Made by a program: the position numbers and the translations under genes. This document shows positions 1-7,696 of a DNA stretch of 20,523 nt, piece after piece (the first letter of the stretch is position 1; each line of letters begins with the position of its first letter). Where the stretch lies: NCBI RefSeq assembly GCF_000972705.2, contig NZ_LATL02000332.1:1-20523 (forward strand), in the 5' to 3' direction. The notes beneath the pieces were generated by a model. It saw only the letters and a program-made list of their open reading frames with translations. It was not told the origin of the DNA and did no database searches. Source of the stretch: Limnoraphis robusta CS-951. Its GTDB lineage: Bacteria > Cyanobacteriota > Cyanobacteriia > Cyanobacteriales > Microcoleaceae.

Positions 1-180
<180 letters not shown>

Positions 181-398
181 GATTTCACCACTTGAGTTAA
201 GTTAGCTTGCTTCAGAATCGACAAAACTGCTTTTCTGAACTTGGGCTGACTCTCCGGCTAATTTCTATCTGTCAAAGCTGATTCTCGGTTTCCCAAGAAC
301 CCTCAAAATGTATTAACGAGGAGCTGTACTTAGGCTTTCAAACTATTGTATTATCTAGGTTCGGCTGCTTTCGAGTCAGTTGTCTTTTCTCGAGCGCA
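181..398 (-). other. 16S rRNA 5' leader (transcribed spacer)
   Basis: This stretch separates the mature 16S 5' end from the predicted transcription start near 398. It has no open reading frame and would be the precursor leader of about 218 nt removed during rRNA processing. The complementary half of the processing stem would be downstream of 16S, outside the window, so it cannot be checked here. The assignment follows from position and the promoter at 405-433. Confidence 0.6.
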
Positions 399-404
399 TT
401 TACT

Positions 405-433
405 AATGTAGCTGAGTCTTCTGGGTTTGTCAA
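405..433 (-). promoter_or_regulatory. rRNA operon sigma-70-type promoter
   Basis: Read on the minus strand there is a perfect -35 box TTGACA (433-428), a 17-nt spacer, and a -10 box TACATT (410-405). This spacing is optimal for housekeeping sigma factors, and the site points at the 16S gene with a leader of about 218 nt. Transcription should start near 398. The match to consensus is the strongest promoter signal in the window, which fits rRNA demand. Confidence 0.72.
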
Positions 434-720
434 CACTTTTTTGAAAGTTTTTTTGGGAGAGGACTAGGAAAAACTTTAATCCCAAGCACAGAGAAGGTTT
501 CAGGGATTTTGGTCAAGGCTGAAGATCTGGGGCAGTTACTTAGACTCTTGTAATTGTCCAACTTATGACGGTCTAGGTGCTTCTCCCCCGAGAGGATTCA
601 CTCTAGCTTTTTGGGACAATACCCGCGTTCCAGATACCCAGTCCTTATATAAGAAGTTTTAGAGTCGGCACATTGAGTGTGCTATCGTTTTTGCAGAGAT
701 TCAGACCTATATCTAAAAGG
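434..720. other. Intergenic, no gene seen
   Basis: Between the rRNA promoter and the IS605-like element there is no plausible coding frame and no tRNA-like cloverleaf. The part next to the promoter (434-480) is AT-rich on the template and may act as an upstream activating segment. I see no other interpretable structure. Confidence 0.5.
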
Positions 721-1065
721 TGTCAGTCAGCACCCCGCTCTAAAGAGACGGGGCATCATGCTTCTCTTTTTAGGTAGCTGACCAGCCTAAGTCCCTTGAG
801 GACTACGTTATCGGTGAGAGTTAACGTTCCTACCCTGAGATGCTTGGGGCGTCGCCGGCTCATGAACCACAGCATTAAACAGTCCTACGAGGGGTAAGAC
901 AGTGTGTTGTCGAAAGTACCGACCGATAACATTGGCTCGGCAAACATTACCCCAGAAATGGGTGTTGGGGGCAACCATACCCCGATTAATTTTTTTATAC
1001 AGGCGGTTTTAACCGCTCGTGTCGTTTTTCCTCCCCGGTCTAAAGACACGGGGCTTCCAAACTCC
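721..1065 (+). mobile_element. Short IS200/IS605-derived element lacking transposase genes
   Basis: Two hairpins of the same orientation bracket the element. Hairpin 1 is at 733-753: CCCCG-CTCT, loop AA, AGAG, an extra A, then CGGGG. Hairpin 2 is at 1033-1053: CCCCG-GTCT, loop AA, AGAC, an extra A, then CGGGG. They start exactly 300 nt apart, share the bulged A, and differ only by a compensating base pair. IS200/IS605 elements carry such same-orientation, bulged subterminal hairpins at left and right ends for TnpA(Y1) recognition, and non-autonomous derivatives (PATEs) are known. No tnpA or tnpB frame remains. Exact ends cannot be set without the cleavage tetranucleotide; the given limits are approximate. 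It could alternatively be the right end of a larger decayed element. Confidence 0.5.
760..1056 (+). ncRNA. Candidate omega-RNA-like (TnpB guide scaffold) sequence
   Basis: The 0.3 kb between the two bulged hairpins is non-coding but highly structured on the plus strand. It holds GCGGTT/AACCGC (1003-1016), CCCA-gaaa-TGGG (about 952-963), CCGA/TCGG pairings near 922-940, and an alternative pairing of GTGTC (1019-1023) with GACAC (1045-1049) that would compete with or form a pseudoknot with the right-end hairpin. In TnpB systems the guide scaffold is encoded at the element's right end and reads into the flank for the guide. Here the flank is the ribosome binding site and start of the caspase-like gene. 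The identification is inference from architecture; no TnpB is in the window. Confidence 0.35.
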
Positions 1066-1092
1066 CGGAGGTTTCTCGTGATGAAACATCAC
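1066..1092 (+). promoter_or_regulatory. Ribosome binding site plus start-codon hairpin of the caspase-like gene
   Basis: A strong Shine-Dalgarno GGAGG (1067-1071) precedes the ATG at 1081. The start codon itself lies in a perfect 6-bp hairpin: GTGATG (1078-1083), loop AAA, CATCAC (1087-1092). This structure could limit ribosome access. The Shine-Dalgarno sits about a dozen bases after the right-end hairpin of the IS605-like element, so element and leader are contiguous. Confidence 0.5.
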
Positions 1093-2937
1093 GCTTGCAT
1101 CACAATTGGAATTAACCAGTATCAATATCTACAACCCCTCAGCTATGCCCAGAGAGATGCTGAGGCTCTACATAGCTTCCTGGTTGAAAAGGCAGGGTTT
1201 TCACCCGACCAAAGTTTATTAATGAGTGACACCTCACCCGAAGTCTGGGGAATTCCCACTTATCCCAATCGCGATAACCTCGACGATTGGATCGACGCCC
1301 TCTGTAAAGAACAGTTGCATTCTGGTGATCAGCTTTGGTGTTTTTTTAGTGGCTATGCTCTCACCCATGAAGGACAGGATTACCTGATGCCCATTGACGG
1401 CAATCCTGCAAATATAGAAGCGACAGGACTATCTATAAAGTCACTATTTGAGAAACTCAAACAAGCTCCTACCTCAGAACTACTGGTTTTGCTGGATATA
1501 AACCGTAGTCAAGGGGCGCGTGCTGGGACTGCTGTCGGAGCAACCACAATGGAACTCGCCAACCAAATGGCAATTCCCACGTTACTCTCCTGTCGCCCTG
1601 ACCAAGTTTCTCGAGAAACCTCGGCTTTACGTCATGGATTTTTTACCGCAGCCATTTTAGAGGCACTAAACTCTGGAGAATGCAAAACGATTCAAAGTTT
1701 GTGTCATTTCCTGAGCAATCGCCTACCCCAGTTAACAGATCAACACCTGCGACCCAAACAGAACCCTGTGTTTGTACTCAATCCAGCAGGCAAAATTGAT
1801 CAAATCATACTACCCGATCAGTTGCCTGCCACTGTGACAATGGCAAGCCATAATGGAAGTAGTATTCTCAATTCAGCTTCAGAACACAAGCAAAATGGAG
1901 CTGCCCCTAAAACAACTGATAGCCGAGTCAAATTTCCTTTAAGGTTTGGCAGTCCCCATTCCAATAAAACGCCTGAACATTCCTCCGTCAAGCCGACTCC
2001 AACGACAACCGCTCATCAGTCTCCCAATTCAACACCAGCTCAGATCGACCCCCCGGCTCAAAAAACTTCTACCAAAGAAACTATGTCGGATAGATCATTT
2101 TTACAGCAACTCATTCTCTGGAGTGGAGCGACTGCACTATTACTACTACTGGGTGTCTTCTACACGAACAAGTCCATCTTTCTCGGTCAAAAAACGACAG
2201 GGATTTCATCAACCAGTCCTATAGAACTGATCGATAATCCATCTCAGCAAGCTTCCCCGTCAAAACCCAACTCTAGTAGCTCTTCCTCTGCTAATCAGGG
2301 AACAACAGCGCCAGAAAATCAGCTTGATAGTCAAACTTTGCTGGAGCGTTCCAAAGCCTCTTTACAAAATGCTTCAGCATCTAGCTTTAGCAATGCAATC
2401 GTTATTGCTAGTCAAATTCCCCAACGAGATCCCCTCTATCCATCTGCTCAAGAAAACATAGAACGTTGGAGTCAAACTATTTTAGATATTGCTGAGGCAC
2501 GAGCGCAAACAGGCAACTTCTCCGATGCACTAGCTGCGGCTAAACTTGTCCCTCAGACGAATCGCCAAATTTATCAACAGGCGCAACTGCAAATTCAGAA
2601 ATGGCAACCAAAGGAACAACAGATTCAGCAAAGTTTTGCTCGCTTAAAAGCAGCACAAACTCGAATTAAACCAGGACAAGCTTCGTCCTATAGTGATGCG
2701 ATTAACGAAGCTCGTAAAATCAAACCAGACGAAGCAGCTTATCAGCAAGCCCAACAGTCAATTTCACAATGGAGTGCAGAAATTTTAAAAGTTGCTCAGT
2801 CCCGCGCTCAGAACAAACAGTTTGAGAGTGCTATCCAAGCCGCTCAGTTAGTTCCTGTGGATACATCCTCACACGCAGCAGCACAAAAAGCGATCGCTAG
2901 CTGGCAAACTCAACTCAAGAGTAACAATAAAAATTGA
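1081..2937 (+). CDS. Membrane-anchored caspase-family pseudo-orthocaspase
   Basis: The 618-aa protein starts with a caspase/p20 fold (residues 1-235): ITIGINQY at the N-terminus, CFFSGYALTHEGQDYLMPIDG (about 87-107, broken by the SGY site), LLVLLDINRSQG (134-145), and a p10-like SCRP...E...HGFFTAAILEAL (170-196). The catalytic His of the usual SGHG motif is Tyr92, and the catalytic Cys after LLD is Asn141, so peptidase activity is not expected. A Ser/Thr/Pro-rich linker (251-340) leads to one membrane helix (343-360). The C-terminal part (420-608) has an A-B-A'-B' repeat of about 45-residue helical units ending in AQ..I..W. The ATG at 1081 is chosen over a TTG at 904 because it has GGAGG and the upstream extension lies inside the IS605-like element. 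Non-proteolytic Tyr/Asn-type pseudo-orthocaspases are known in cyanobacteria; function unknown, a scaffold role is a guess. Confidence 0.85.
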   Translation: MKHHACITIGINQYQYLQPLSYAQRDAEALHSFLVEKAGFSPDQSLLMSDTSPEVWGIPTYPNRDNLDDWIDALCKEQLHSGDQLWCFFSGYALTHEGQDYLMPIDGNPANIEATGLSIKSLFEKLKQAPTSELLVLLDINRSQGARAGTAVGATTMELANQMAIPTLLSCRPDQVSRETSALRHGFFTAAILEALNSGECKTIQSLCHFLSNRLPQLTDQHLRPKQNPVFVLNPAGKIDQIILPDQLPATVTMASHNGSSILNSASEHKQNGAAPKTTDSRVKFPLRFGSPHSNKTPEHSSVKPTPTTTAHQSPNSTPAQIDPPAQKTSTKETMSDRSFLQQLILWSGATALLLLLGVFYTNKSIFLGQKTTGISSTSPIELIDNPSQQASPSKPNSSSSSSANQGTTAPENQLDSQTLLERSKASLQNASASSFSNAIVIASQIPQRDPLYPSAQENIERWSQTILDIAEARAQTGNFSDALAAAKLVPQTNRQIYQQAQLQIQKWQPKEQQIQQSFARLKAAQTRIKPGQASSYSDAINEARKIKPDEAAYQQAQQSISQWSAEILKVAQSRAQNKQFESAIQAAQLVPVDTSSHAAAQKAIASWQTQLKSNNKN

Positions 2938-3434
2938 CAACTTTTAACCTTGACAGATAGTAATCTAAGTCGGTTTGCTTTTGTGAGCAGAATCAATCAG
3001 AAAAAGTATAGATATTGAGTTGATTGACTATTGTCAAGGATAAATCAAAAATATTGAGCGTTTCCTCAATAGGAATCACTTTGATCAAACAACAGGGGGA
3101 GGATAGGAATCTTAAAAAAGTGGTAGCGAAAAATGGGGTAGGCATTGCTTACCCTGATTGGTTTGGGAATTGCCGAGTCAGAATTTCACGGGATTCTCAG
3201 TTCAAACTTATGAAATATTAAGCAAAGTGTTGTTTAATATTCTATGTTGAGCAAAAGTTTTCAAGCTCAAAGGTTGACTTTTACAGTGAACAGATGATTT
3301 CACTGAAATTTTCTCATTCAAGTTGAATAAAAATGTTAAATAATCTAACAGAGTAACTTTGTTGAAGTCTGACTTTTACAGCCACTCGGCTGCTAGAGCG
3401 AGTCAATATCCGTCAATTTAGGAGTTTTAATAGT
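2938..3434. other. Intergenic region upstream of the glycosyltransferase
   Basis: About 500 nt with no credible gene. It contains a 12-bp direct repeat TGACTTTTACAG at 3275-3286 and 3370-3381 (95 nt apart), a 7-bp stem-loop CAGTGAA/TTCACTG (3284-3305) that overlaps the first copy, and a short ACTCG/CGAGT stem (3384-3403) just before the AGGAG ribosome binding site (3420-3424) of the next gene. These may be regulatory sites for that gene, but no clean promoter could be assigned. Confidence 0.4.
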
Positions 3435-5699
3435 ATGACATCTGGGTATAATCAAAGCTTGAGACAACGCCTTATTTTGAGTCTCAGTCGTCCCCGCATC
3501 GCCACATTAATTTTGCTGAGTCTGATTACTTTGTTTGCAACCGTTGCATGGGGATGGTTTTCTGGAGAAGAAACAATTAGCCATTTTTTTGCTCATATTC
3601 ATCTTGGACAACAAAATCCTCCGATTTGGATACAAGCACCACAGATTTCACCAAAATATCTATTATTGCCCACAATTGTATTAACAACAACTGCTCTAGC
3701 GGTCATCAAAATTTCTCCTTACCCTAAGTTATGGTCACGGGTAATTATTGTCGCAATTGTGTTAGCTTTAATGATTCGCTATATTTTATGGCGATCGCTA
3801 TCTAGTTTAAATTTAAGTGATCCGTTGAATGGAACATTCAGTGTAGGGTTACTCTTATTTGAAGTCTTAATCTGGACTTCAGCTATTATTCGACTGTGGT
3901 TAATGCTGAAAATCAAAGATCGAACTCAGCAAGCCAATCAAATGGAAATTGATGTCAGAGAGGAAAAATACACCCCAACAGTTGACATTTTAATTCCCAC
4001 CTATCAAGAACCCGCTTTCATTTTAAAGCGCACGATTATCGGTTGTCAAGGGATAGATTATCCTCAAAAAACAGTTTATTTACTTGATGATAGTCAGCGT
4101 CCAGAAATAAAACAACTCGCTCAAGAATTAGGATGCAAATATATTGCTAGATCCGAAAATATTGACGCTAAAGCAGGTAACTTAAATCATGCACTTCCTT
4201 TAACTCGGGGTGAACTGATAGCCGTTTTCGATGCAGATTTTATTCCAACCCGGAATTTTCTCCATCGAACTATTGGCTTTTTCCAGGACAAAAAAGTGGC
4301 TCTAGTTCAAACACCACAAAGCTTTTACAACCCCGATCCGATTGCTCGAAATCTAGGCTTAGAAAAGATTTTGACATCGGATGAAGAAGTCTTTTATCGA
4401 CAAATTGAGTTACTAAAAGATGGAGTAAATAGTGCAGTTTGTGCTGGAACATCGTTTGTTGTTCAGCGTCATGCCTTAGAAGAAATTGGTGGATTTGTAA
4501 CAGAATCTACGAGCGAAGATTATTTCACAGGGATTCGTTTATCTGCGAGTGGCTATCAACTCATTTACCTGAAGGAAAAACTAAGTGCTGGACTCGCAGC
4601 AGAAGATATGACCAACTATTTTGTGCAACGGGAGCGATGGGGTAGAGGAACACTGCAAGCTTTCTTTATTAACTCTAATCCTTTGACCATTCCAGGTCTA
4701 ACATTGTCTCAGAGATTAGCACATTTAGAAGGATTAATTAGTTGGTTAGCCAGTTGGGCTTATGCTTACTTCTTAAGTATGCCATTAGTTTATGCCTTTT
4801 TAGGAGTTTTTCCGATCAAAGCAACCTTGGAAGAATGGTTGTATTTCTTTGTCCCCTATTATCTGGTTCAATTGGTCGTTTTTAGATGGCTAAACTATCA
4901 GAGTCGTTCGGTCATCATTTCAGGAATTTATGAAGTGATTCTCTGTTTTCCCCTGTCTTTAGCGGTTCTTTTAGCATTGATTAATCCCTTTAAACAGAAA
5001 TTTAAAGTGACTGAAAAAGGTCTTGCTAGTGATCAATTTACATTCAATTGGAATCTTGCTTTACCTTTGATTCTGTTATTCATTGCGACCGTGATCGGAC
5101 TGTTAAGAATATTAGGAGTTTGGGGAACAGTACCAATAACTACTGAAGTTGCTGAACTGTCTCAAAATTCCCATCTCGCTTTACTTTGGAGTGCGTACAA
5201 TTTGTTGAGTATTGCTGCCGCCATTTTCGCTTTAATCGACGCTCCCAAATCCGAGAATGATGATCAGTTTGAACTCCGAAAAATTATCCGGTTAGAACTA
5301 GCAAACCAAACGTTTTGGGGAATCACAAGCAAACTGTCTGAAGTCGGAGCAGAAATTGAGATTACCCGAGAATTTATTGACAAAACTCAATATCAAAACT
5401 TTCTACTTTCCGCTCAGTCTTTACCTGTTCAGCTAGATATAATAGATGAACAAGTAAAGCTAACCGCAGAAATTATAAGTTCCACTTTGGTGGATTCATA
5501 TCTGACCCTAAAAGTCAAGTTTAAACGAGTAAGTCTTTCTCAACATCGACAGTTAGTAAAAATGCTCTTTTGCCGTCCAGGTCAGTGGAAAGAGCGACAA
5601 GCACCCGGAGAACTCTACTCATTATTCTTGATAGTTAAAACGCTGTTAAAACTACCTTTTTTGCGTAACCGTAACGAACAAAAAACTAGAGTAGGTTAA
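3435..5699 (+). CDS. BcsA-like family 2 glycosyltransferase (cellulose-synthase type) with C-terminal PilZ-like domain
   Basis: The 754-aa inner-membrane protein has N-terminal membrane helices (about 22-40, 76-92, 101-118, 136-158), a cytosolic GT2 domain, further helices (about 440-518, 540-562, 583-601) and a C-terminal cytosolic domain. Processive synthase motifs are complete: DDS (218-220), KAGNLNHAL (246-254), DAD (266-268), QTPQ (292-295), CAGTS (336-340), the SED version of TED (360-362), and QRERW (398-402), plus the FKVTEKG gating segment (523-529). It should polymerise a sugar from a UDP-sugar and export the chain. The PilZ-like tail has RKIIR (615-619), matching RxxxR, but the usual D/N-x-S-x-x-G reads KLSEVG (633-638), so c-di-GMP binding may be altered. 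No BcsB, BcsZ or BcsC lies beside it. It fits an exopolysaccharide or cellulose synthase; the product is not certain. Confidence 0.88.
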   Translation: MTSGYNQSLRQRLILSLSRPRIATLILLSLITLFATVAWGWFSGEETISHFFAHIHLGQQNPPIWIQAPQISPKYLLLPTIVLTTTALAVIKISPYPKLWSRVIIVAIVLALMIRYILWRSLSSLNLSDPLNGTFSVGLLLFEVLIWTSAIIRLWLMLKIKDRTQQANQMEIDVREEKYTPTVDILIPTYQEPAFILKRTIIGCQGIDYPQKTVYLLDDSQRPEIKQLAQELGCKYIARSENIDAKAGNLNHALPLTRGELIAVFDADFIPTRNFLHRTIGFFQDKKVALVQTPQSFYNPDPIARNLGLEKILTSDEEVFYRQIELLKDGVNSAVCAGTSFVVQRHALEEIGGFVTESTSEDYFTGIRLSASGYQLIYLKEKLSAGLAAEDMTNYFVQRERWGRGTLQAFFINSNPLTIPGLTLSQRLAHLEGLISWLASWAYAYFLSMPLVYAFLGVFPIKATLEEWLYFFVPYYLVQLVVFRWLNYQSRSVIISGIYEVILCFPLSLAVLLALINPFKQKFKVTEKGLASDQFTFNWNLALPLILLFIATVIGLLRILGVWGTVPITTEVAELSQNSHLALLWSAYNLLSIAAAIFALIDAPKSENDDQFELRKIIRLELANQTFWGITSKLSEVGAEIEITREFIDKTQYQNFLLSAQSLPVQLDIIDEQVKLTAEIISSTLVDSYLTLKVKFKRVSLSQHRQLVKMLFCRPGQWKERQAPGELYSLFLIVKTLLKLPFLRNRNEQKTRVG

Positions 5700-5712
5700 T
5701 CACAACTCTAGT
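5680..5712 (-). terminator. Probable intrinsic terminator of ppx
   Basis: On the minus strand an 8-bp perfect stem (ACTAGAGT 5712-5705 with ACTCTAGT 5692-5685; 12-nt loop) is followed by a run of six T's. It lies 47 nt past the ppx stop codon and overlaps the final codons of the convergent glycosyltransferase gene. The stem is moderately AT-rich, so strength is uncertain. Confidence 0.45.
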
Positions 5713-5758
5713 CGCTAAACTTGATCAAACTGACCTTATTTACAACATTGAACTTGAA

Positions 5759-7393
5759 TCACACCACAACGGCTAAGGATTCTAAAGATGCAACCACTTT
5801 CAATCCATACTCGATCTCAAAAGCTTCTTTTTCAAAATTCAAACTCCATAACTCCAAAGCACAATCATCTTGAGGATCAGCAGGTTTTAGGCTGATCAGA
5901 AATTCTCCAGCTTCCCAATGACACTGACAGTTCACCTGAGCGACTGCACCAATTTGTCGTCGATCTAAAGCAACCGCCAACCGCAGTATAGGGCTTAACT
6001 TATCTACAATTTGGCGGTGTTTTTTAGAAAGACTTTGATAATTCTCGTGTTTTTTCTTAGGTGGGCTTTTCCGATGATAACGCGCTAAATTAGCAATGGT
6101 TTCAATTTCCGTCTCTGTATATCCTAGAAGTTCTCCATGTCGAATTAAGTAATAAGAATGCTTATGAAGAGCGGAATGACTAATGTACAAACCACTATTA
6201 TGTAAGATTCCAGCGGCCCATAAAAACTCACGTTCTTCTGGGCCAAAATCGTGAAGAATGCGTTGAGTTTGGTCAAACAAATTCAGTGCAAAAGCGGCGA
6301 CTCGTTCACCATGATCTAAGTCTACTTGATATTTTTGAGCAATTTTCAGGATGCTGCGCTGACGGATCGAACTTCCATAGCGTAATCGATCTTCAATTAA
6401 TCCATGCGTCAGCATCCAGTCAACAATTACCCCTTCTCGGAGACTCCGTTCACAAACTGTTAAAGAGTCAATTTTTAGAAGGGTCATTGCTTCTTGTAAT
6501 ATCAAAGCTCCTGCTAAAATAATCTCAGCCCGTTTATCAGAAATACCCGGAATTTCCAAGCGTTCAGCATAAGACATTTTGCGAAACCGATTGACCAAAT
6601 CTTGCAAATCACTCAATTTCAGTTCATAACCCGTTAAAGGAGTGGGTTCGGTTCCTAATTTTTCGCGAGCATTAATAATAGCTAAAGTTTCAATCGTTCC
6701 CGATGTTCCCAGTAAACGCAGAGGTTCTCCTTTTTTGAGATTAGACGCCAGTTCATCAACTGTTCGTTCTAACATTCCGCGAATATAAGCCTGTAAATAT
6801 AAAAATTCATTCCGACTAATCGGATCACTTTTAACATAGTCTTGAGTGAGACGAACGGCACCGACTTTCGTACTGCTTAAAAATATAGGTTCTCGACCTT
6901 CTCCTAGAATTAACTCTGTAGATCCCCCTCCAATATCAATAATAATGTGAGGTTGATTGTTAAACTCCATTGCGGATAGAACCCCTAGATAAATTCTGCG
7001 GGCTTCCTCTTGACCTGAGATGACACTAATATCTAGATTCAATTCATCAGAGACTTGTTTGATAAAATCTCGACCATTGGGCGCTTCTCGGACTGCACTG
7101 GTTGCGACGGCAACAATTTGTTCAGCATTATAAGTTTTAGCGATTTCTTGAAAACGACGTAAACAGATAATTCCTCGTTCGATCACTTCAGATTTTAAAC
7201 GACCTTTTTGATCAAAATCACCGAGCCGAACCATGTCTTTCTCTCGATCAATAATGGTAAAACTCGGCAATGTCGGATCAATTTTGACAATCACCATATG
7301 AAAGGAGTTTGTACCGAGATCGATAGCCGCAATCATTCGATCTAAGCCTGGGGAAGAAGCAGAAATTTTAGTTGTAGAAACTGAATTAACCAT
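5759..7393 (-). CDS. ppx: Ppx/GppA family exopolyphosphatase with C-terminal HD-like domain
   Basis: The 544-aa product has the two ASKHA-fold phosphate loops of the family: AAIDLGTNSFHMV (22-34) and IIDIGGGSTE (151-160). The segment SGQEEARRIYLG (126-137) carries the expected catalytic glutamate. The C-terminal third is HD-like (H at HGERVA, then ILHNSG, then HKHSYYLI and LARYHRK); the HD signature reads HN rather than HD. The family removes terminal phosphate from polyphosphate and/or pppGpp, tying it to phosphate storage and the stringent response. The gene is monocistronic and convergent with the glycosyltransferase. The ATG at 7393 is used; a second Met just before IAAIDLG (residue 20) is an alternative. 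Ppx and GppA cannot be told apart from sequence alone; full length with the HD tail favours Ppx. Confidence 0.9.
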   Translation of the reverse strand: MVNSVSTTKISASSPGLDRMIAAIDLGTNSFHMVIVKIDPTLPSFTIIDREKDMVRLGDFDQKGRLKSEVIERGIICLRRFQEIAKTYNAEQIVAVATSAVREAPNGRDFIKQVSDELNLDISVISGQEEARRIYLGVLSAMEFNNQPHIIIDIGGGSTELILGEGREPIFLSSTKVGAVRLTQDYVKSDPISRNEFLYLQAYIRGMLERTVDELASNLKKGEPLRLLGTSGTIETLAIINAREKLGTEPTPLTGYELKLSDLQDLVNRFRKMSYAERLEIPGISDKRAEIILAGALILQEAMTLLKIDSLTVCERSLREGVIVDWMLTHGLIEDRLRYGSSIRQRSILKIAQKYQVDLDHGERVAAFALNLFDQTQRILHDFGPEEREFLWAAGILHNSGLYISHSALHKHSYYLIRHGELLGYTETEIETIANLARYHRKSPPKKKHENYQSLSKKHRQIVDKLSPILRLAVALDRRQIGAVAQVNCQCHWEAGEFLISLKPADPQDDCALELWSLNFEKEAFEIEYGLKVVASLESLAVVV

Positions 7394-7629
7394 GAAACTT
7401 AAATTAGAGCGTTCATTATATCGATCATCTCATACAATCAACCCGAAGGAGTATCCGGTTTTTTGGTCGATAGAGATTCTCACTCAAATCCTAGCAGAAC
7501 TTTCCCCTTAAGAACAGCATTCAAATCGATGAGTTTTTCGATTAATTGCCACTCAAATCTGGAGAGATTCGATCTAAGCTGCCGAAAACAGTCAACTCAT
7601 CGTAATCAAAACTCAAGGGGCGATTACCC
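7394..7629. other. Divergent intergenic region ppx / ubiA-like
   Basis: About 300 nt in all separate the two divergent starts. Apart from the promoter described at 7630-7658 I see only two CACTCAAATC copies (near 7482 and 7550) and no gene. A ppx promoter must lie at the left end but no clear boxes were found. Confidence 0.4.
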
Positions 7630-7658
7630 ATGACAGGCTAACGCAGAAACTATAGAAT
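7630..7658 (+). promoter_or_regulatory. Candidate promoter of the prenyltransferase gene
   Basis: ATGACA (7630-7635) and TAGAAT (7653-7658) are each one mismatch from the sigma-70 consensus boxes and are separated by exactly 17 nt. Predicted start near 7665 gives a leader of about 30 nt to the ATG at 7697, which supports that start over the TTG at 7682. Confidence 0.5.
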
Positions 7659-7696
7659 AAAAACTGAAAACTGAGCGCAAATTGAAACCAATCGAG

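Noticed and set aside
345..357. Second rRNA promoter -10-like box on the minus strand
   Set aside because: A TAATAC-like sequence exists, but no -35 box lies 16-18 nt upstream.
904..1080. 59-codon N-terminal extension of the caspase-like gene from a TTG start
   Set aside because: It reads through the structured IS605-like element, has no similarity to a caspase N-terminus, and a strong GGAGG precedes the ATG at 1081.
3024..3221. 65-codon frame with a TTG start
   Set aside because: No ribosome binding site, no recognisable domain, low-complexity AT-rich composition; treated as chance.
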